Below are positions 1-11,717 of a DNA stretch of 64,000 bases, piece after piece. The position numbers and the translations under genes were made by a program. A model generated the notes under the pieces. It saw only the letters and a list, made by a program, of their open reading frames with translations, was not told the DNA's origin and searched no databases. Numbering within the stretch: position 1 is the first letter of the stretch; the number at the start of each line of letters is the position of its first letter. This DNA is from Oceanobacillus zhaokaii. Lineage in GTDB: Bacteria; Bacillota; Bacilli; Bacillales; Amphibacillaceae. Location: contig NZ_CP024848.1 of NCBI RefSeq assembly GCF_003352005.1, positions 815,001 through 879,000 of the forward strand. The letters run 5' to 3'.

Positions 1-1385
1 TTTTATTAGATGAAAAGAAAGCGTTTTCTTTGATTGATGAATTTAAAAAAATCCCTTCATCTATGTATTGGTGGGCGCGGTTTGATTCACAGACTGCACT
101 GCAGGATGAAGAAGCTTTATTTAATACAGAGAATGTATTAGCTTGGATCGATCATCCAGCGGTAGTTCAAGGAGGAGAATTGACCAGTTGGCCTAGTTTG
201 CTAGCAGGGAATGAACGATTATTGTACTGGATGCAAGAAACGGCGAAACGGAGAAAACCAATTGAAGGACATTTTCCAGGTGCATCTGAGAAGACATTAA
301 CGAAAATGAAGCTTTTGGGAGTGGTTGCGGATCATGAATCGATGACGGGGGAAGACGTGCTGAAACGCTTAGAACTTGGCTATCATGTTGCATTACGTCA
401 TTCTTCTATTCGGCCTGATTTGCCAATGTTAATTGAGCAATTGCTGGAATTGAATGTAACATCATTTGATAACTTATCCTTTACAACTGATGGACCTACC
501 CCAGAATTTATTGAAAACGGCTTGATTAATCGCTGCATTGAAATTGCTATTGACAAAGGGATTCCGATAGAAGAAGCATATAGCATGGCGAGCTATAATC
601 CTGCAAGACATGTTAATCTGGATGAACAGGTTGGCAGTATTGCACCGGGAAGGACCGCTCATATTAATATTCTGGATACAAAGGAAAATCCACTACCTGA
701 AAGTGTGTTGGCTAAAGGGAATTGGATTGTTAGAGAAGGTAAGACTCAAGTACTTCCAACTATTATTAATTGGAAGAAGTACGGAATTGGCCCTAATAAT
801 TACAATTGGGATCTATATGAAAATGACTTGCAATTTTCAATGCCAATGGGGCTGGAGATGGTAAATAATGTGATTGTAAAGCCATATACGATTGAAGCGG
901 ATGTTTCTGCTGATACGCTATCAAATTCCATTAAAGATTCCTTTCTATTGTTAATCGATAAGAACGGTAAATGGCGTGTAAATACTACTATCCAAGGGTT
1001 TACAAATAAATTAGGTGCATTAGCGACATCTTTTTCCGCCTCAGGAGATATTATTTTTATTGGAAAATGTAAGCAGGACATTCTGCTAGCTTGGGAACGT
1101 TTGAAAGCAATTGGCGGGGGAATTGTTATCGTCCATAATGATGAAATATTAGTTGAATTACCACTGGCGCTTGCAGGGATGATGTCAGAGAAATCTATGG
1201 ATGAACTTATCAAGCAAGAAAAGCAACTGAAAACCGTTTTAAAGGAATTTGGCTATCATTATAATGATCCAATCTATAGTCTGCTCTTTTTGTCAGCAAC
1301 ACATTTGCCATATGTTCGAATTACTCAACAAGGTATTATCGATGTGATGGAAGGAGAAGTCCTCTTCCCAGCTACGATGAGATAG
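1..1385 (+). CDS. yerA: Adenine deaminase-like amidohydrolase YerA (5' end outside window)
   Basis: Amidohydrolase-superfamily enzyme related to adenine deaminases, which hydrolyse adenine to hypoxanthine and ammonia. The reading frame is open from the first bases, so the N-terminal metal-binding part lies upstream; the family is about 580 residues and about 460 are present. The metal-site region shows GHFPGA and a following DHES near residues 80-105, and the C-terminal half has the typical adenine-deaminase domain ending in a glycine-rich stretch (AIGGGIVIV). It is followed by yerB and yerC as in B. subtilis, which supports yerA orthology. The substrate is inferred from family; YerA itself is only a putative deaminase. 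Confidence 0.85.
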   Translation, partial: LLDEKKAFSLIDEFKKIPSSMYWWARFDSQTALQDEEALFNTENVLAWIDHPAVVQGGELTSWPSLLAGNERLLYWMQETAKRRKPIEGHFPGASEKTLTKMKLLGVVADHESMTGEDVLKRLELGYHVALRHSSIRPDLPMLIEQLLELNVTSFDNLSFTTDGPTPEFIENGLINRCIEIAIDKGIPIEEAYSMASYNPARHVNLDEQVGSIAPGRTAHINILDTKENPLPESVLAKGNWIVREGKTQVLPTIINWKKYGIGPNNYNWDLYENDLQFSMPMGLEMVNNVIVKPYTIEADVSADTLSNSIKDSFLLLIDKNGKWRVNTTIQGFTNKLGALATSFSASGDIIFIGKCKQDILLAWERLKAIGGGIVIVHNDEILVELPLALAGMMSEKSMDELIKQEKQLKTVLKEFGYHYNDPIYSLLFLSATHLPYVRITQQGIIDVMEGEVLFPATMR

Positions 1386-1388
1386 CAT

Positions 1389-1705
1389 ATAATAGGAAAA
1401 GCGAAAGCGCCCGTTTGAGCTGTGTACGGACTGCGCCCCGCAGTTTGGGGTGGTTCGACGTGTCGAACATTCCTTCGTAGGAGATAAAGGAAACATGTCC
1501 CTGCACTTTAGGGGTACGACGACGTTGGCGAAGCCTGCTTTTAGTCGGCCTTCTTTGGTACCAGAATCGATGTTGACTTTCACCACAAGGGTATAAGTGC
1601 GACTAAGCCTCATGTGTAACCAATCGGCAAGTCTTCTTTATCGTGTCATGAGATGAAGGAAGTCTCGCTAGGAGCACGGGCGCTGTGAGCTGGATAATAG
1701 GAAAG
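1389..1705. repeat. Structured intergenic repeat with inverted ends
   Basis: GC-richer non-coding block between yerA and yerB. It is bounded by the inverted pair AGCGCCCGT (1406-1414) and ACGGGCGCT (1676-1684), and outside these by direct copies of ATAATAGGAAA (1389-1399 and 1694-1704) that look like a target duplication or part of the unit. Internal short palindromes suggest folded RNA or DNA. From memory, sequences with GCGAAAGCGCCCG are common between genes of Bacillaceae, so this is probably a dispersed repeat; I cannot count copies from this window. Confidence 0.5.
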
Positions 1706-1708
1706 GAA

Positions 1709-1755
1709 ATTATACTTATGAGAAGCTAAAAGGCTTCACACTGCATAAGTATAAT
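1709..1755. other. Perfect 12-bp inverted repeat with nested hairpin
   Basis: ATTATACTTATG (1709-1720) pairs perfectly with CATAAGTATAAT (1744-1755). A second small hairpin (GAAGC / GGCTTC) sits in the loop. There is no T-run, so it is not a good intrinsic terminator; it may be an operator or part of the preceding repeat. Confidence 0.45.
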
Positions 1756-1813
1756 AATGGTTATCACCTCAATGATTTGTGACAACCGAGTTTACTAAAG
1801 AGGTGTTGAGAGT

Positions 1814-2881
1814 ATGAGGAAATACTTAGCCATTGTCCTGCTTCTTTGTTGTTTATTAGTTGCATGTAACAATGGAGAGAAACAGGGGAAGAGCGATGTA
1901 GAAAAGGATCATAGTAAAAATGGTCAAGACAGTACAGAACAGGTTGAATCACCACTACCAGAGGATTCAGCTAATCTCTATCCATTATCGGGAATAAGTA
2001 CGGATGAAGCTGTCAATCAGCGAATTGTTGGCGTAATGGTGAACAATCACCAATCAGCTAGACCACAAACAGGTTTATCGCAAGCAGATATCGTCTTTGA
2101 AATTCTTGCTGAGGGAATGATTACACGGTTTCTCGCATTTTATCAAAGTGAAATGCCAGACACTATTGGACCAGTGCGCAGTGCAAGAGAGTATTATGTT
2201 GAATTAGCGAATGGTTATGACGCATTATATATGTACCATGGTGCAGCGGATTTTATTAATGAGCTCATTGTAAACAAAGGAATTGAATTTCTAAATGGTT
2301 CCACCTATGATAATGATGGGAGACTATTTAAACGAGATACTACGCGCAAAGCGCCCCATAATTCCTATTTACTTGTTGATGGAATCGATAAAATAGCGGA
2401 GAGTAAAGGCTACAAGTTAACGGACGATAGCAAACCATTAGAATATTTAACTCGCAATCAAATTACGGAGCTCTCCGGTGAACCAGCAAATCATGTGGAA
2501 ATCGTTTATTCTGCCAAGCCAATGGAAATTGTCGAATTCGAATACGATGTATCAAGCGAAACGTATAGGCGATATAATGACCGGGAACAGACAGTGGAGC
2601 GGGAAACAGGAGAGCCAATTCAGGTGGATAATGTCTTTATTGTTGAAGCATATCACGAAGTCATTGATGATGCAGGTCGGCGCTCAATCGATTTTAAGTC
2701 TGGTGGGAATGCCTATTTACTCCAAAAAGGCAAACAGCAAAAAGTACAATGGGAAAATCGTGATGGAAGAATCGTACCCGTATTGAATAATCAACTTATT
2801 GGCTTCGTTCCAGGAAAGACGTGGATAAATGTTGTCCCGACTAATCCAGGTATACAGCAATCAATTACAATATCAAACTAG
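1814..2881 (+). CDS. yerB: DUF3048 lipoprotein YerB
   Basis: Predicted membrane-anchored lipoprotein of 355 residues. The N-terminus is a lipoprotein signal peptide (MRKY start, hydrophobic core, lipobox LVAC with Cys at about residue 18), followed by a charged Ser/Gln/Lys-rich linker and then the DUF3048 region with PQTGLSQADIVFE and DTIGPVRSAR. The start is set by the AGAGGTG ribosome site just upstream. The gene lies in the conserved yerA-yerB-yerC order. Its function is unknown; location outside the membrane is inferred from the lipobox. Confidence 0.9.
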   Translation: MRKYLAIVLLLCCLLVACNNGEKQGKSDVEKDHSKNGQDSTEQVESPLPEDSANLYPLSGISTDEAVNQRIVGVMVNNHQSARPQTGLSQADIVFEILAEGMITRFLAFYQSEMPDTIGPVRSAREYYVELANGYDALYMYHGAADFINELIVNKGIEFLNGSTYDNDGRLFKRDTTRKAPHNSYLLVDGIDKIAESKGYKLTDDSKPLEYLTRNQITELSGEPANHVEIVYSAKPMEIVEFEYDVSSETYRRYNDREQTVERETGEPIQVDNVFIVEAYHEVIDDAGRRSIDFKSGGNAYLLQKGKQQKVQWENRDGRIVPVLNNQLIGFVPGKTWINVVPTNPGIQQSITISN

Positions 2882-2903
2882 TTCAAATTTGGAGGGTTTT
2901 GCA

Positions 2904-3206
2904 TTGCAAATAGATAAACTACGTGGAGAACAATTGGATCAATTGTTTGATGCCGTTTTATCGTTGGAGAATCGCGAAGAATGCTATCAATTTTTTGATG
3001 ATATTGCAACGATGGCAGAAATTCATGCATTATCACAACGCCTACAGGTTGCGAGAATGTTAACAGAAGGACATACGTATAACGAAATTGAAAAAGAAAC
3101 AAAAGCATCCACCGCAACAATCTCACGTGTTCGACGCTGCATTAATTTCGGAAGTGATGGCTATGGAATGGTGCTTGAGCGAATTAATAAAGATGAGGAA
3201 GAATAG
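2904..3206 (+). CDS. yerC: TrpR-like HTH protein YerC/YecD
   Basis: Small DNA-binding protein of the YerC/YecD family, which shares the TrpR-type helix-turn-helix fold. The HTH is visible at about residues 55-82 (LTEGHTYNEIEKETKASTAT followed by ISRVRR). I chose the TTG at 2904 because GGAGGG lies 7 bases upstream; longer in-frame extensions would overlap yerB. It sits 22 bp after yerB and ends before a strong hairpin, suggesting a yerB-yerC transcript. The target genes are not known from this sequence. Confidence 0.88.
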   Translation: MQIDKLRGEQLDQLFDAVLSLENREECYQFFDDIATMAEIHALSQRLQVARMLTEGHTYNEIEKETKASTATISRVRRCINFGSDGYGMVLERINKDEEE

Positions 3207-3265
3207 TATTAAGGCGTAAACATAGATAAAAGTAATTGGCACTGGTGCTAATTACAAAAATAAGT

Positions 3266-3315
3266 CCGCATGAAATTGAGGTTTTTCAACAAATTTCATG
3301 CGGATTATTCATTTT
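3266..3315. terminator. Intrinsic terminator after yerC
   Basis: Perfect 12-bp stem CCGCATGAAATT (3266-3277) / AATTTCATGCGG (3292-3303) with a 14-base loop, followed by a T-rich tract. The rest of 3207-3546 holds no gene I can support; the last part must carry the pcrB promoter (TATAAT-like box near 3507). Confidence 0.7.
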
Positions 3316-3546
3316 TAAAAGAGTTCCATCCTGCACTAAATTGGAAAATGCGAAATAATCAAAAAAACAGCTGATATATTCCAAACAAGCGATATACCGA
3401 TGAATTTGGCCGATATCAACGTTTCCCTCTCTACATTAAATATCATAAGAAATAACCCTTTTAAAAAGATTCACCTTCCAGCTAAATTTCACCCCAGATT
3501 TTTGGTATAATATATAAATGGATAAAGACAATGGAGGACTTCCCTT

Positions 3547-4239
3547 TTGATTACTATGATGCGAGAATGGAAACACATATTTAAACTTGATCCGGCGAAG
3601 GATATTTCGGATGAACACTTGGACTTAATTTGCAGTTCAGGTACAGATGCCATTATGATTGGTGGTACGGATAATGTTACACTTGATGGCGTAGAGGATT
3701 TATTGCTGCGGATTAAACAAAAGCATGTTTTAGTCTGTATTCTTGAAGTATCAACGATGGAAGCTATTATTCCTGGGTTTGATGCATATTACATTCCAAT
3801 GGTATTAAATTCGAAAGAAAAATCGTGGATGATGGACATCCAGCATCAGGGGATAAAAGAATATATTGATTTTCTGGATTATACGGAGCTTATTTTCGAA
3901 GGGTATTGTATCTTAAATGAAAATGCAAAAGCGTTTAAATATACGAATAGTAAATTACCTGATATAGAAGATGTTAGAGCTTATGCCTATATGGCGGAGC
4001 ATGTTTTCCATTTGCCGATTTTTTACGTTGAGTATAGCGGCAAATATGGAGACGTTGAAGTAGTGAAGCAAGCAAAGGGACAATTAGAAAGTACGCTGCT
4101 TTTCTATGGTGGTGGCATTAAAAATAGTCATCATGCAAAAGAAATGAAAGAGCATGCGGATGTGATTATTGTTGGCAATCATCTTTATGACAATATCGAT
4201 GAAGCATTAGAAACAGTAGCAGCAGTAAAAGTTAAATGA
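3547..4239 (+). CDS. pcrB: Heptaprenylglyceryl phosphate synthase PcrB
   Basis: TIM-barrel prenyltransferase that joins heptaprenyl diphosphate to sn-glycerol-1-phosphate, giving an archaeal-type ether lipid precursor. Conserved segments include EWKHIFKLDP at the start, the DAIMIGGTDN phosphate-binding strand, EGYCILN, FYVEYSG and LFYGGGIKN. Length (230 aa) matches the family. GGAGG lies 9 bases before the TTG at 3547; ATGs at 3556 and 3559 are alternatives with longer spacing. It stands directly upstream of pcrA with only 14 bp between, as in B. subtilis, so the pcrB-pcrA-ligA-camS genes probably share a transcript. Confidence 0.95.
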   Translation: MITMMREWKHIFKLDPAKDISDEHLDLICSSGTDAIMIGGTDNVTLDGVEDLLLRIKQKHVLVCILEVSTMEAIIPGFDAYYIPMVLNSKEKSWMMDIQHQGIKEYIDFLDYTELIFEGYCILNENAKAFKYTNSKLPDIEDVRAYAYMAEHVFHLPIFYVEYSGKYGDVEVVKQAKGQLESTLLFYGGGIKNSHHAKEMKEHADVIIVGNHLYDNIDEALETVAAVKVK

Positions 4240-4253
4240 TTTAAGGCGGTGTA

Positions 4254-6482
4254 ATGATGAGTCAATCAATTCATGACTTAATAGATGGTTTAAATAAAGA
4301 ACAGCAAGAAGCGGTAAAGCATACGGAAGGCCCATTGCTGATTATGGCTGGGGCTGGCAGTGGAAAAACGAGAGTACTAACACATCGCATTGCATATTTA
4401 ATGCGAGAAAAAGAGGTTTCTCCACGTAATATTCTAGCAATTACATTTACGAATAAAGCAGCACGGGAAATGCGTGAACGTGTAAAGAAACTAGTTGGTC
4501 CCGAGGGCGATAACATGTGGGTATCCACCTTCCACTCCATGTGTGTAAGGATTTTAAGAAGGGATATCGATCGGATTGGCATCAATCGTAATTTCACAAT
4601 TCTTGACAGCGGGGATCAATTATCCGTTGTAAAGCAAGTGTTAAAGAATCTGAATATAGATCCGAAGAAATTTGATCCACGGGCAATGCTTGGACAAATT
4701 AGTTCAGCGAAAAATGAATTGATTACCCCTGAAGAATACAGCAAAAATGCAGGTAATTTCTATGATCGACAAATCTCACAAATTTACGAGGCATATCAAA
4801 AGATTTTAAACAAAAATCAGTCACTTGATTTCGATGATTTGATCATGCAAACCATCCATTTATTTAAACGAATTCCAGAAGTGCTCGAGTATTACCAACG
4901 TCGTTTTCAATATATTCATGTGGATGAGTATCAAGATACGAACCACGCACAATATTTCCTAGTCAAGCAGCTTGCAAGTCGTTACCAGAATTTATGTGTT
5001 GTTGGTGATTCGGACCAATCGATTTATCGCTGGCGCGGCGCGGATATTGCGAATATCCTTTCATTTGAAAAGGATTATCCTGCAGCGAAAACAGTATTCC
5101 TGGAACAAAATTATCGTTCAACAAAATCAATCCTATCTGCAGCTAATAAAGTCATTACAAATAATGCTGGACGAAAGCCGAAGAATCTCTGGACAGAGAA
5201 TCCAGATGGGAAGAAGCTGAATTATTTCCAAGGAATGACGGAACAGGAAGAAGCTTTATTTGTAACCGAGAAGATACAGGAATTGACAAGAAATGAAGGC
5301 TATTCACCAGGTGATGTTGCGATTTTATACCGTACAAATGCACAGTCTCGTGCAATTGAGGCGGCATTTATGAAATCGAATATCGGCTATCAAATGGTCG
5401 GCGGGCATAAGTTCTATGATCGGAAAGAAATTAAGGATTTAACATCATATTTACGCCTAATCACGAATCCAGATGATGATATTAGTTTTGTTCGAGTTGT
5501 TAATGAGCCGAAAAGAGGAATTGGAAAAACATCGATTGAGCGCCTGCAAGCTTATGCCGCCGATAATGACCTTTCTTTATATCAAGCGGTTCAAGAAGTA
5601 GACTTCTCTGGCGTTTCAGCCCGGGCTGCAAATGCATTAGCGGAATTTGGCAATTTAATTAAAACCCTGAGTCAGCAACAAGAGTTCTTAACGGCAACTG
5701 AAATGGTTGAAGCTGTTTTAGAACGGACTGGCTATGAAGAAATGCTGAAGAATGAACAAACAATTGAATCCCAAAGTCGATTGGAGAACTTGGAAGAGTT
5801 TATGACGGTAACACAGGATTTCGAGAAAACTAGTGAAGAAGATAAAACACTAGTAGCTTTCTTAACAGACCTAGCATTAATTGCAGATATTGACCGTGTC
5901 GATGAAGAGGACCCTGAAAACGGAGAGAAAATAACATTAATGACCTTACATGCTGCGAAGGGGCTGGAATTCCCTGTAGTATTCTTAATCGGGATGGAGG
6001 AAAATGTTTTCCCCCATAGCCGTTCGATTATGGATGAAGAGGAAATGGCGGAAGAACGCAGACTTGCTTACGTTGGAATAACAAGAGCGGAGAAGGAACT
6101 TTACTTAACTCATGCAAAAATGCGAACACTATTCGGTAGAACGAATATGAATCCGGTCAGCCGTTTTATTAATGAAATTCCTAAAGAACTTATCGAAGGG
6201 ATGGAAGAAGCAAAACAATCAATGTTCAGCAGAGGCTTTGCTTCTGGGACGCAAGAACGACCAACTCCATTGAGACGAAAAGCAGAACGGATGCAGCAAA
6301 CAACAGGAGCAGAAAGTAAGTCCTGGAGTCCCGGAGATAAGGCGGCACATAAAAAATGGGGTGTCGGAACGGTTGTGAAGGTTCAAGGTGAAGGTGAAGG
6401 AATGGAATTGGATGTTGCTTTCCCAGCACCAGTAGGAATCAAACGACTACTCGCTAAATTCGCTCCAATTACGAAACAATAG
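4254..6482 (+). CDS. pcrA: ATP-dependent DNA helicase PcrA (UvrD family, SF1A)
   Basis: 3'-5' DNA helicase essential in Firmicutes, active in nucleotide-excision repair and in removing RecA and transcription complexes. Visible motifs: Walker [14 protein letters not shown] (about residue 33), motif Ia [11 protein letters not shown], Walker [12 protein letters not shown], motif [17 protein letters not shown], motif IV QNYRST, motif [16 protein letters not shown], motif [19 protein letters not shown]. The C-terminus has the Tudor-like RNA-polymerase-interaction domain ([12 protein letters not shown]). 742 residues is normal. Four bases separate it from the earliest ligA frame, so coupling is likely. 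Confidence 0.98.
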   Translation: MMSQSIHDLIDGLNKEQQEAVKHTEGPLLIMAGAGSGKTRVLTHRIAYLMREKEVSPRNILAITFTNKAAREMRERVKKLVGPEGDNMWVSTFHSMCVRILRRDIDRIGINRNFTILDSGDQLSVVKQVLKNLNIDPKKFDPRAMLGQISSAKNELITPEEYSKNAGNFYDRQISQIYEAYQKILNKNQSLDFDDLIMQTIHLFKRIPEVLEYYQRRFQYIHVDEYQDTNHAQYFLVKQLASRYQNLCVVGDSDQSIYRWRGADIANILSFEKDYPAAKTVFLEQNYRSTKSILSAANKVITNNAGRKPKNLWTENPDGKKLNYFQGMTEQEEALFVTEKIQELTRNEGYSPGDVAILYRTNAQSRAIEAAFMKSNIGYQMVGGHKFYDRKEIKDLTSYLRLITNPDDDISFVRVVNEPKRGIGKTSIERLQAYAADNDLSLYQAVQEVDFSGVSARAANALAEFGNLIKTLSQQQEFLTATEMVEAVLERTGYEEMLKNEQTIESQSRLENLEEFMTVTQDFEKTSEEDKTLVAFLTDLALIADIDRVDEEDPENGEKITLMTLHAAKGLEFPVVFLIGMEENVFPHSRSIMDEEEMAEERRLAYVGITRAEKELYLTHAKMRTLFGRTNMNPVSRFINEIPKELIEGMEEAKQSMFSRGFASGTQERPTPLRRKAERMQQTTGAESKSWSPGDKAAHKKWGVGTVVKVQGEGEGMELDVAFPAPVGIKRLLAKFAPITKQ

Positions 6483-8498
<2,016 letters not shown>

Positions 8499-8512
8499 GG
8501 AGTGTTATTCCC

Positions 8513-9757
8513 ATGAAAAAAATTAGTATCGGTCTATTATGTGCGCTCCTATTGCTTACAAGTTGCGCACCTAATAGCCAAAGTGATGAAGAAGAACTAT
8601 TAAGTAAGGGCGATCAGGAAACAAAAACATCAATCGTTCCAAGCTACCGTTTAGGGGATGACAACTATCGAATCATTATTCCCTATGAACCGAGTGAAGC
8701 TAGGGGCGTTATCGTCAACCAGATTGTCAATCGACTGGATATTGACGAAATGGAAGAAGGATTGCGACGCCATTCCACGGAAGTATTCGACCCAAAGGAA
8801 TTATATTTCCAAGAAGGGCAATATTTAACGTCGGATATGGTTTATGAATGGCTTGGAAGAGGCTTGACAAAGGAACAAATAGAAGAACAGGTACAAGCGG
8901 AAATAGCGAGACTTGAAAAGGCAAAAATGACGGTTAATGAGGAAAAAATTAGAGCGGAGATCGGAAACGGATTAAATCCGCCTTTCGAAGAAGTTCCTGA
9001 GGGTGCTGATCAGGAAGAAAAGATAAAGCTAAATCGAGAAAGCCCACGTTATTTATCACATATCTTAGAACAGAATTACTTAAAACGTAACGAAGATAAT
9101 ACGGTTCAGCTTGCCGGTATTTCAATTGGATTAGCATTAAAATCAGTTTATCGATTTCAAACGGAAACTGGTGGACCATATTACTACGAAGATATTCCAC
9201 TCGATGAAGCATTGAAGCAAGGGAATGAAATTGCCGGGCAGATTTTAGAAAGAATTCGCGGTATGGAAGGATTAGAAAATATCCCGATAATGTTTGCCTT
9301 ATACCGGGAAGAGGATCAATCGTCACCAGTGCCAGGAAATTTCGTTGCAAAAACGAATGTTGCTGGGGGTGCCACAACTATCGGAGATTGGGATAATATT
9401 ACAGAAGAATATATTTTATTCCCATCATCAGAAGGAGAAAAGAAATACATTGATGACCATGAGATTGTTACTAGCTTTGGAAATGAAATCGCGAAATTTT
9501 TCCCGAACTATGTAGGAGTTATCGGCCAAGGATTTTATATTAATAAAGAACTACAAGAGCTATCAATTGAAATCCCAATAGAATTTTACGGAGAATCAGA
9601 GGTCATTGGATTTACTCAGTATGCGTATGGTCTCGTTCAAGATATGTTTCCGAATTACTATGATATTGAAATAAATGTAACGTCGATTAATGGAAATGAA
9701 AGCTTGATCTATCGCGATGCTGGGGAAGATACTCCCACTGTCCATATTTTCCATTAG
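8513..9757 (+). CDS. camS: CamS-family lipoprotein (YerH)
   Basis: Secreted, membrane-anchored lipoprotein of the CamS sex-pheromone-precursor family (YerH in B. subtilis); in enterococci the cleaved signal peptide of CamS gives a mating pheromone. The ATG at 8513 has GAGGAG upstream and gives a clean signal peptide ending in the lipobox LLTSC at about residue 20. The remaining 390 residues match the family domain, including FVAKTNVAGG and GVIGQGFYINKELQ. It follows ligA by 14 bp, the conserved order. No pheromone role can be claimed here. Confidence 0.9.
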   Translation: MKKISIGLLCALLLLTSCAPNSQSDEEELLSKGDQETKTSIVPSYRLGDDNYRIIIPYEPSEARGVIVNQIVNRLDIDEMEEGLRRHSTEVFDPKELYFQEGQYLTSDMVYEWLGRGLTKEQIEEQVQAEIARLEKAKMTVNEEKIRAEIGNGLNPPFEEVPEGADQEEKIKLNRESPRYLSHILEQNYLKRNEDNTVQLAGISIGLALKSVYRFQTETGGPYYYEDIPLDEALKQGNEIAGQILERIRGMEGLENIPIMFALYREEDQSSPVPGNFVAKTNVAGGATTIGDWDNITEEYILFPSSEGEKKYIDDHEIVTSFGNEIAKFFPNYVGVIGQGFYINKELQELSIEIPIEFYGESEVIGFTQYAYGLVQDMFPNYYDIEINVTSINGNESLIYRDAGEDTPTVHIFH

Positions 9758-9880
9758 ACTCCAGGATAAGAAATCTTAAAATCTCAATACAGAAAATGCC
9801 TTACTATAGTCGGGGTAAGAATTACCTGAAATCATGAAACAAAATTAGAAAAATTTCTTTAAAAAATATTCCAAAATTAG

Positions 9881-9928
9881 AAATTCACCATTTATTAAGA
9901 GGATTTTACTCTAAAAAGTGGTGAATTT
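9881..9928. terminator. Hairpin after camS
   Basis: AAATTCACCATTT (9881-9893) pairs with AAAGTGGTGAATTT (9915-9928), followed by a short pyrimidine tract. It probably ends the pcrB-pcrA-ligA-camS transcript. The remainder of 9758-10069 shows no gene; an AT-rich promoter for the next gene lies near 10015-10040 (TGGTATAATA). Confidence 0.55.
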
Positions 9929-10069
9929 TCCTATTTGAGGAAAATCGGCAAACTTTATTAGTTGATAATCACCTCTTTTATATGTGATTTTCCCAATATG
10001 AATTTTCAGAATCCATGGTATAATAAAACTATAAATATCAGAGGTGGAAAATTTTAGGAAAACGATAGG

Positions 10070-11350
10070 GTGGGTATTTTGATAGAAATTGGATCTTTTA
10101 TAAAACTACAACGTACCAAACAGGAAAAGACATTGGGAGAGCTTGCTGATGGTGTTGTTTCCGTATCCTATTTATCTAAAATCGAAAACTTGAAAACACA
10201 AGCAAGTCCTGAGATTATTAAAATGCTATGCGACCGACTTGGTATCCAAGTTGATAACCGTGAAGAAGAATTGATAAAAGAAAAGCTTAATGATTGGTAC
10301 AGCATGCTTTTCGAGGTTAATAACAAGGAAGATATCATCATAGCATATGAAGAAATTCAAGAGATGTTAGACCGAAACCTATCAGAAAACCTGTTATTAT
10401 TCGAGATTCATAAGATTCGCTATTTCCTAATACTAGGTGATTATGATGAAGCTGCAAAGAAAATCAATGAATTAAAAGGATTATCGAATAACTTTGATAG
10501 TTTACAGCAGTTTTATTGGTTTAAGTTTCGGGGAAACTTCTATACCCTAAAAGATGGAGACTATAATCAGAGTATCAAAATGTATAATGTAGCAGAAGAA
10601 AGAATAAGTCATATTGATATTTCTGAAGATGAAATAGCAGACCTCCATTATATTATTTCAGTTACTCATAGTAAATTGCGAAATACGTTGGAAGCAATTG
10701 AATACGCAAATAAAGCGTTGAATATTTATATGAAATTATATAACTTTCTTCGTTGTGCACAATGTCATAACATATTGGGTATCTCATATCGACGAATTAA
10801 GATGTATGATAAGGCGATTAAAAATTATAATTTAGCGTTGCATTTAGGCAAGCTGAATAATAATGGACAGCTTATTCAACTGACGAATCAAAACTTGGGT
10901 CATCTATATTCAGTAAAAGGGGACTCTAACGAAGCAATTAAGTACTATCTGGAAATTATAAATAATATTGAGGTACAACCGGGAGACAAATTAGCTTCTA
11001 TTGCCTCATTAGTAAAAGAATATTATATTATTGGAAACTATGAAGAAACTAGAAAAAGTGTTGATTATGGATTAGCGCTTATGAAGGAACTCTCAAATAT
11101 TGAACCATACAAACTCTTCTACTATGTGATACATACATATAATTTTTTACTAAATGAGGAGTTTGAGAGTTTCGAGAGATTGGTTATTGAAGAATTTTTG
11201 CCATATCTGAAGAAGAATAAGGATTTCGCTAGTTTAGCTACCCATGTAAAATTATTAGCTGAACAATATGAGAAGCAACATAAATATAAGGCTGCAACAA
11301 AATATTTTAAAGAGGCCAATTTTGCCTATGAGCAAATTACTAATATATAA
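10070..11350 (+). CDS. RRNPP-type quorum-sensing regulator (NprR-like HTH-TPR protein)
   Basis: 426-residue cytoplasmic peptide-sensing transcription factor. An Xre-type HTH occupies about residues 8-65 (LGELADGVVSVSYLSKIENL), and the rest is a superhelix of TPR-like repeats, clearest at DYDEAAKKINELK, DKAIKNYNLALHL and NEAIKYYLEIINN. The architecture and length match NprR (about 423 aa) of the Rap-Rgg-NprR-PlcR-PrgX group. Its gene is followed 20 bp later by a 43-codon exported-peptide gene, the hallmark pairing of the group. The GTG start is tentative; TTG at 10079 is an alternative. Regulated genes are unknown. Confidence 0.85.
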   Translation: MGILIEIGSFIKLQRTKQEKTLGELADGVVSVSYLSKIENLKTQASPEIIKMLCDRLGIQVDNREEELIKEKLNDWYSMLFEVNNKEDIIIAYEEIQEMLDRNLSENLLLFEIHKIRYFLILGDYDEAAKKINELKGLSNNFDSLQQFYWFKFRGNFYTLKDGDYNQSIKMYNVAEERISHIDISEDEIADLHYIISVTHSKLRNTLEAIEYANKALNIYMKLYNFLRCAQCHNILGISYRRIKMYDKAIKNYNLALHLGKLNNNGQLIQLTNQNLGHLYSVKGDSNEAIKYYLEIINNIEVQPGDKLASIASLVKEYYIIGNYEETRKSVDYGLALMKELSNIEPYKLFYYVIHTYNFLLNEEFESFERLVIEEFLPYLKKNKDFASLATHVKLLAEQYEKQHKYKAATKYFKEANFAYEQITNI

Positions 11351-11370
11351 ATTATGTTAGGGGGGATAGC

Positions 11371-11502
11371 ATGAAAAAGCTACTAGTAGGATTAACATTT
11401 GGAGCACTACTATTGACTGGATTCGCATTCGCTGATAATTCAGCAAATGACCTAGCATTTGAAGTAGAACCAAGCATTCTATCTGTACAAAAAACAGCTT
11501 AA
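11371..11502 (+). CDS. Pro-peptide of quorum-sensing pheromone (NprX-like)
   Basis: 43-codon gene just behind the NprR-like regulator, with a strong GGGGGG ribosome site at 11360-11365 (6 bases upstream). The product begins MKKLLVGLTFGALLLTGF, a Sec-type signal peptide, followed by a short acidic stretch and the C-terminus EPSILSVQKTA. NprX of the B. cereus group is also 43 residues, with the active peptide near its C-terminus, so the mature signal here is probably within SILSVQKTA. That is inference; the exact processing sites cannot be read. A strong terminator follows directly, so receptor and peptide share a transcript. Confidence 0.8.
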   Translation: MKKLLVGLTFGALLLTGFAFADNSANDLAFEVEPSILSVQKTA

Positions 11503-11536
11503 CAATTATTTACCCTATTACACAGTGATGAATCTG

Positions 11537-11573
11537 CCTGAAACGGTTTGGAACCCGTTTCAGGTGTTTTTTT
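11537..11573 (+). terminator. Intrinsic terminator after the peptide gene
   Basis: Ten-base-pair stem CCTGAAACGG / CCGTTTCAGG with a short loop, followed by GTGTTTTTTT. It is a textbook Rho-independent terminator on the plus strand. Confidence 0.9.
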
Positions 11574-11650
11574 GTTATTTGGACTAATTTTTCCCGCTGA
11601 AGCATCGAGATTATTTGCCTTGAAGTGACTATCTTTGCTATTATCAATAG

Positions 11651-11659
11651 TGGTATAAT
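11651..11659 (+). promoter_or_regulatory. Extended -10 promoter of gatCAB
   Basis: TG-G-TATAAT lies 59 bp before the gatC start and after the previous terminator. The -35 region is poor, as is usual with an extended -10 box. No T-box leader is evident in the short leader. Confidence 0.5.
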
Positions 11660-11717
11660 GATATAATGAGCAAATAATGTATTACCGATATAAATTACGA
11701 TTTGGAGGTATCATCGC

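Noticed and set aside
800..1213. 137-codon minus-strand frame inside yerA
   Set aside because: Shadow of the conserved yerA coding sequence.
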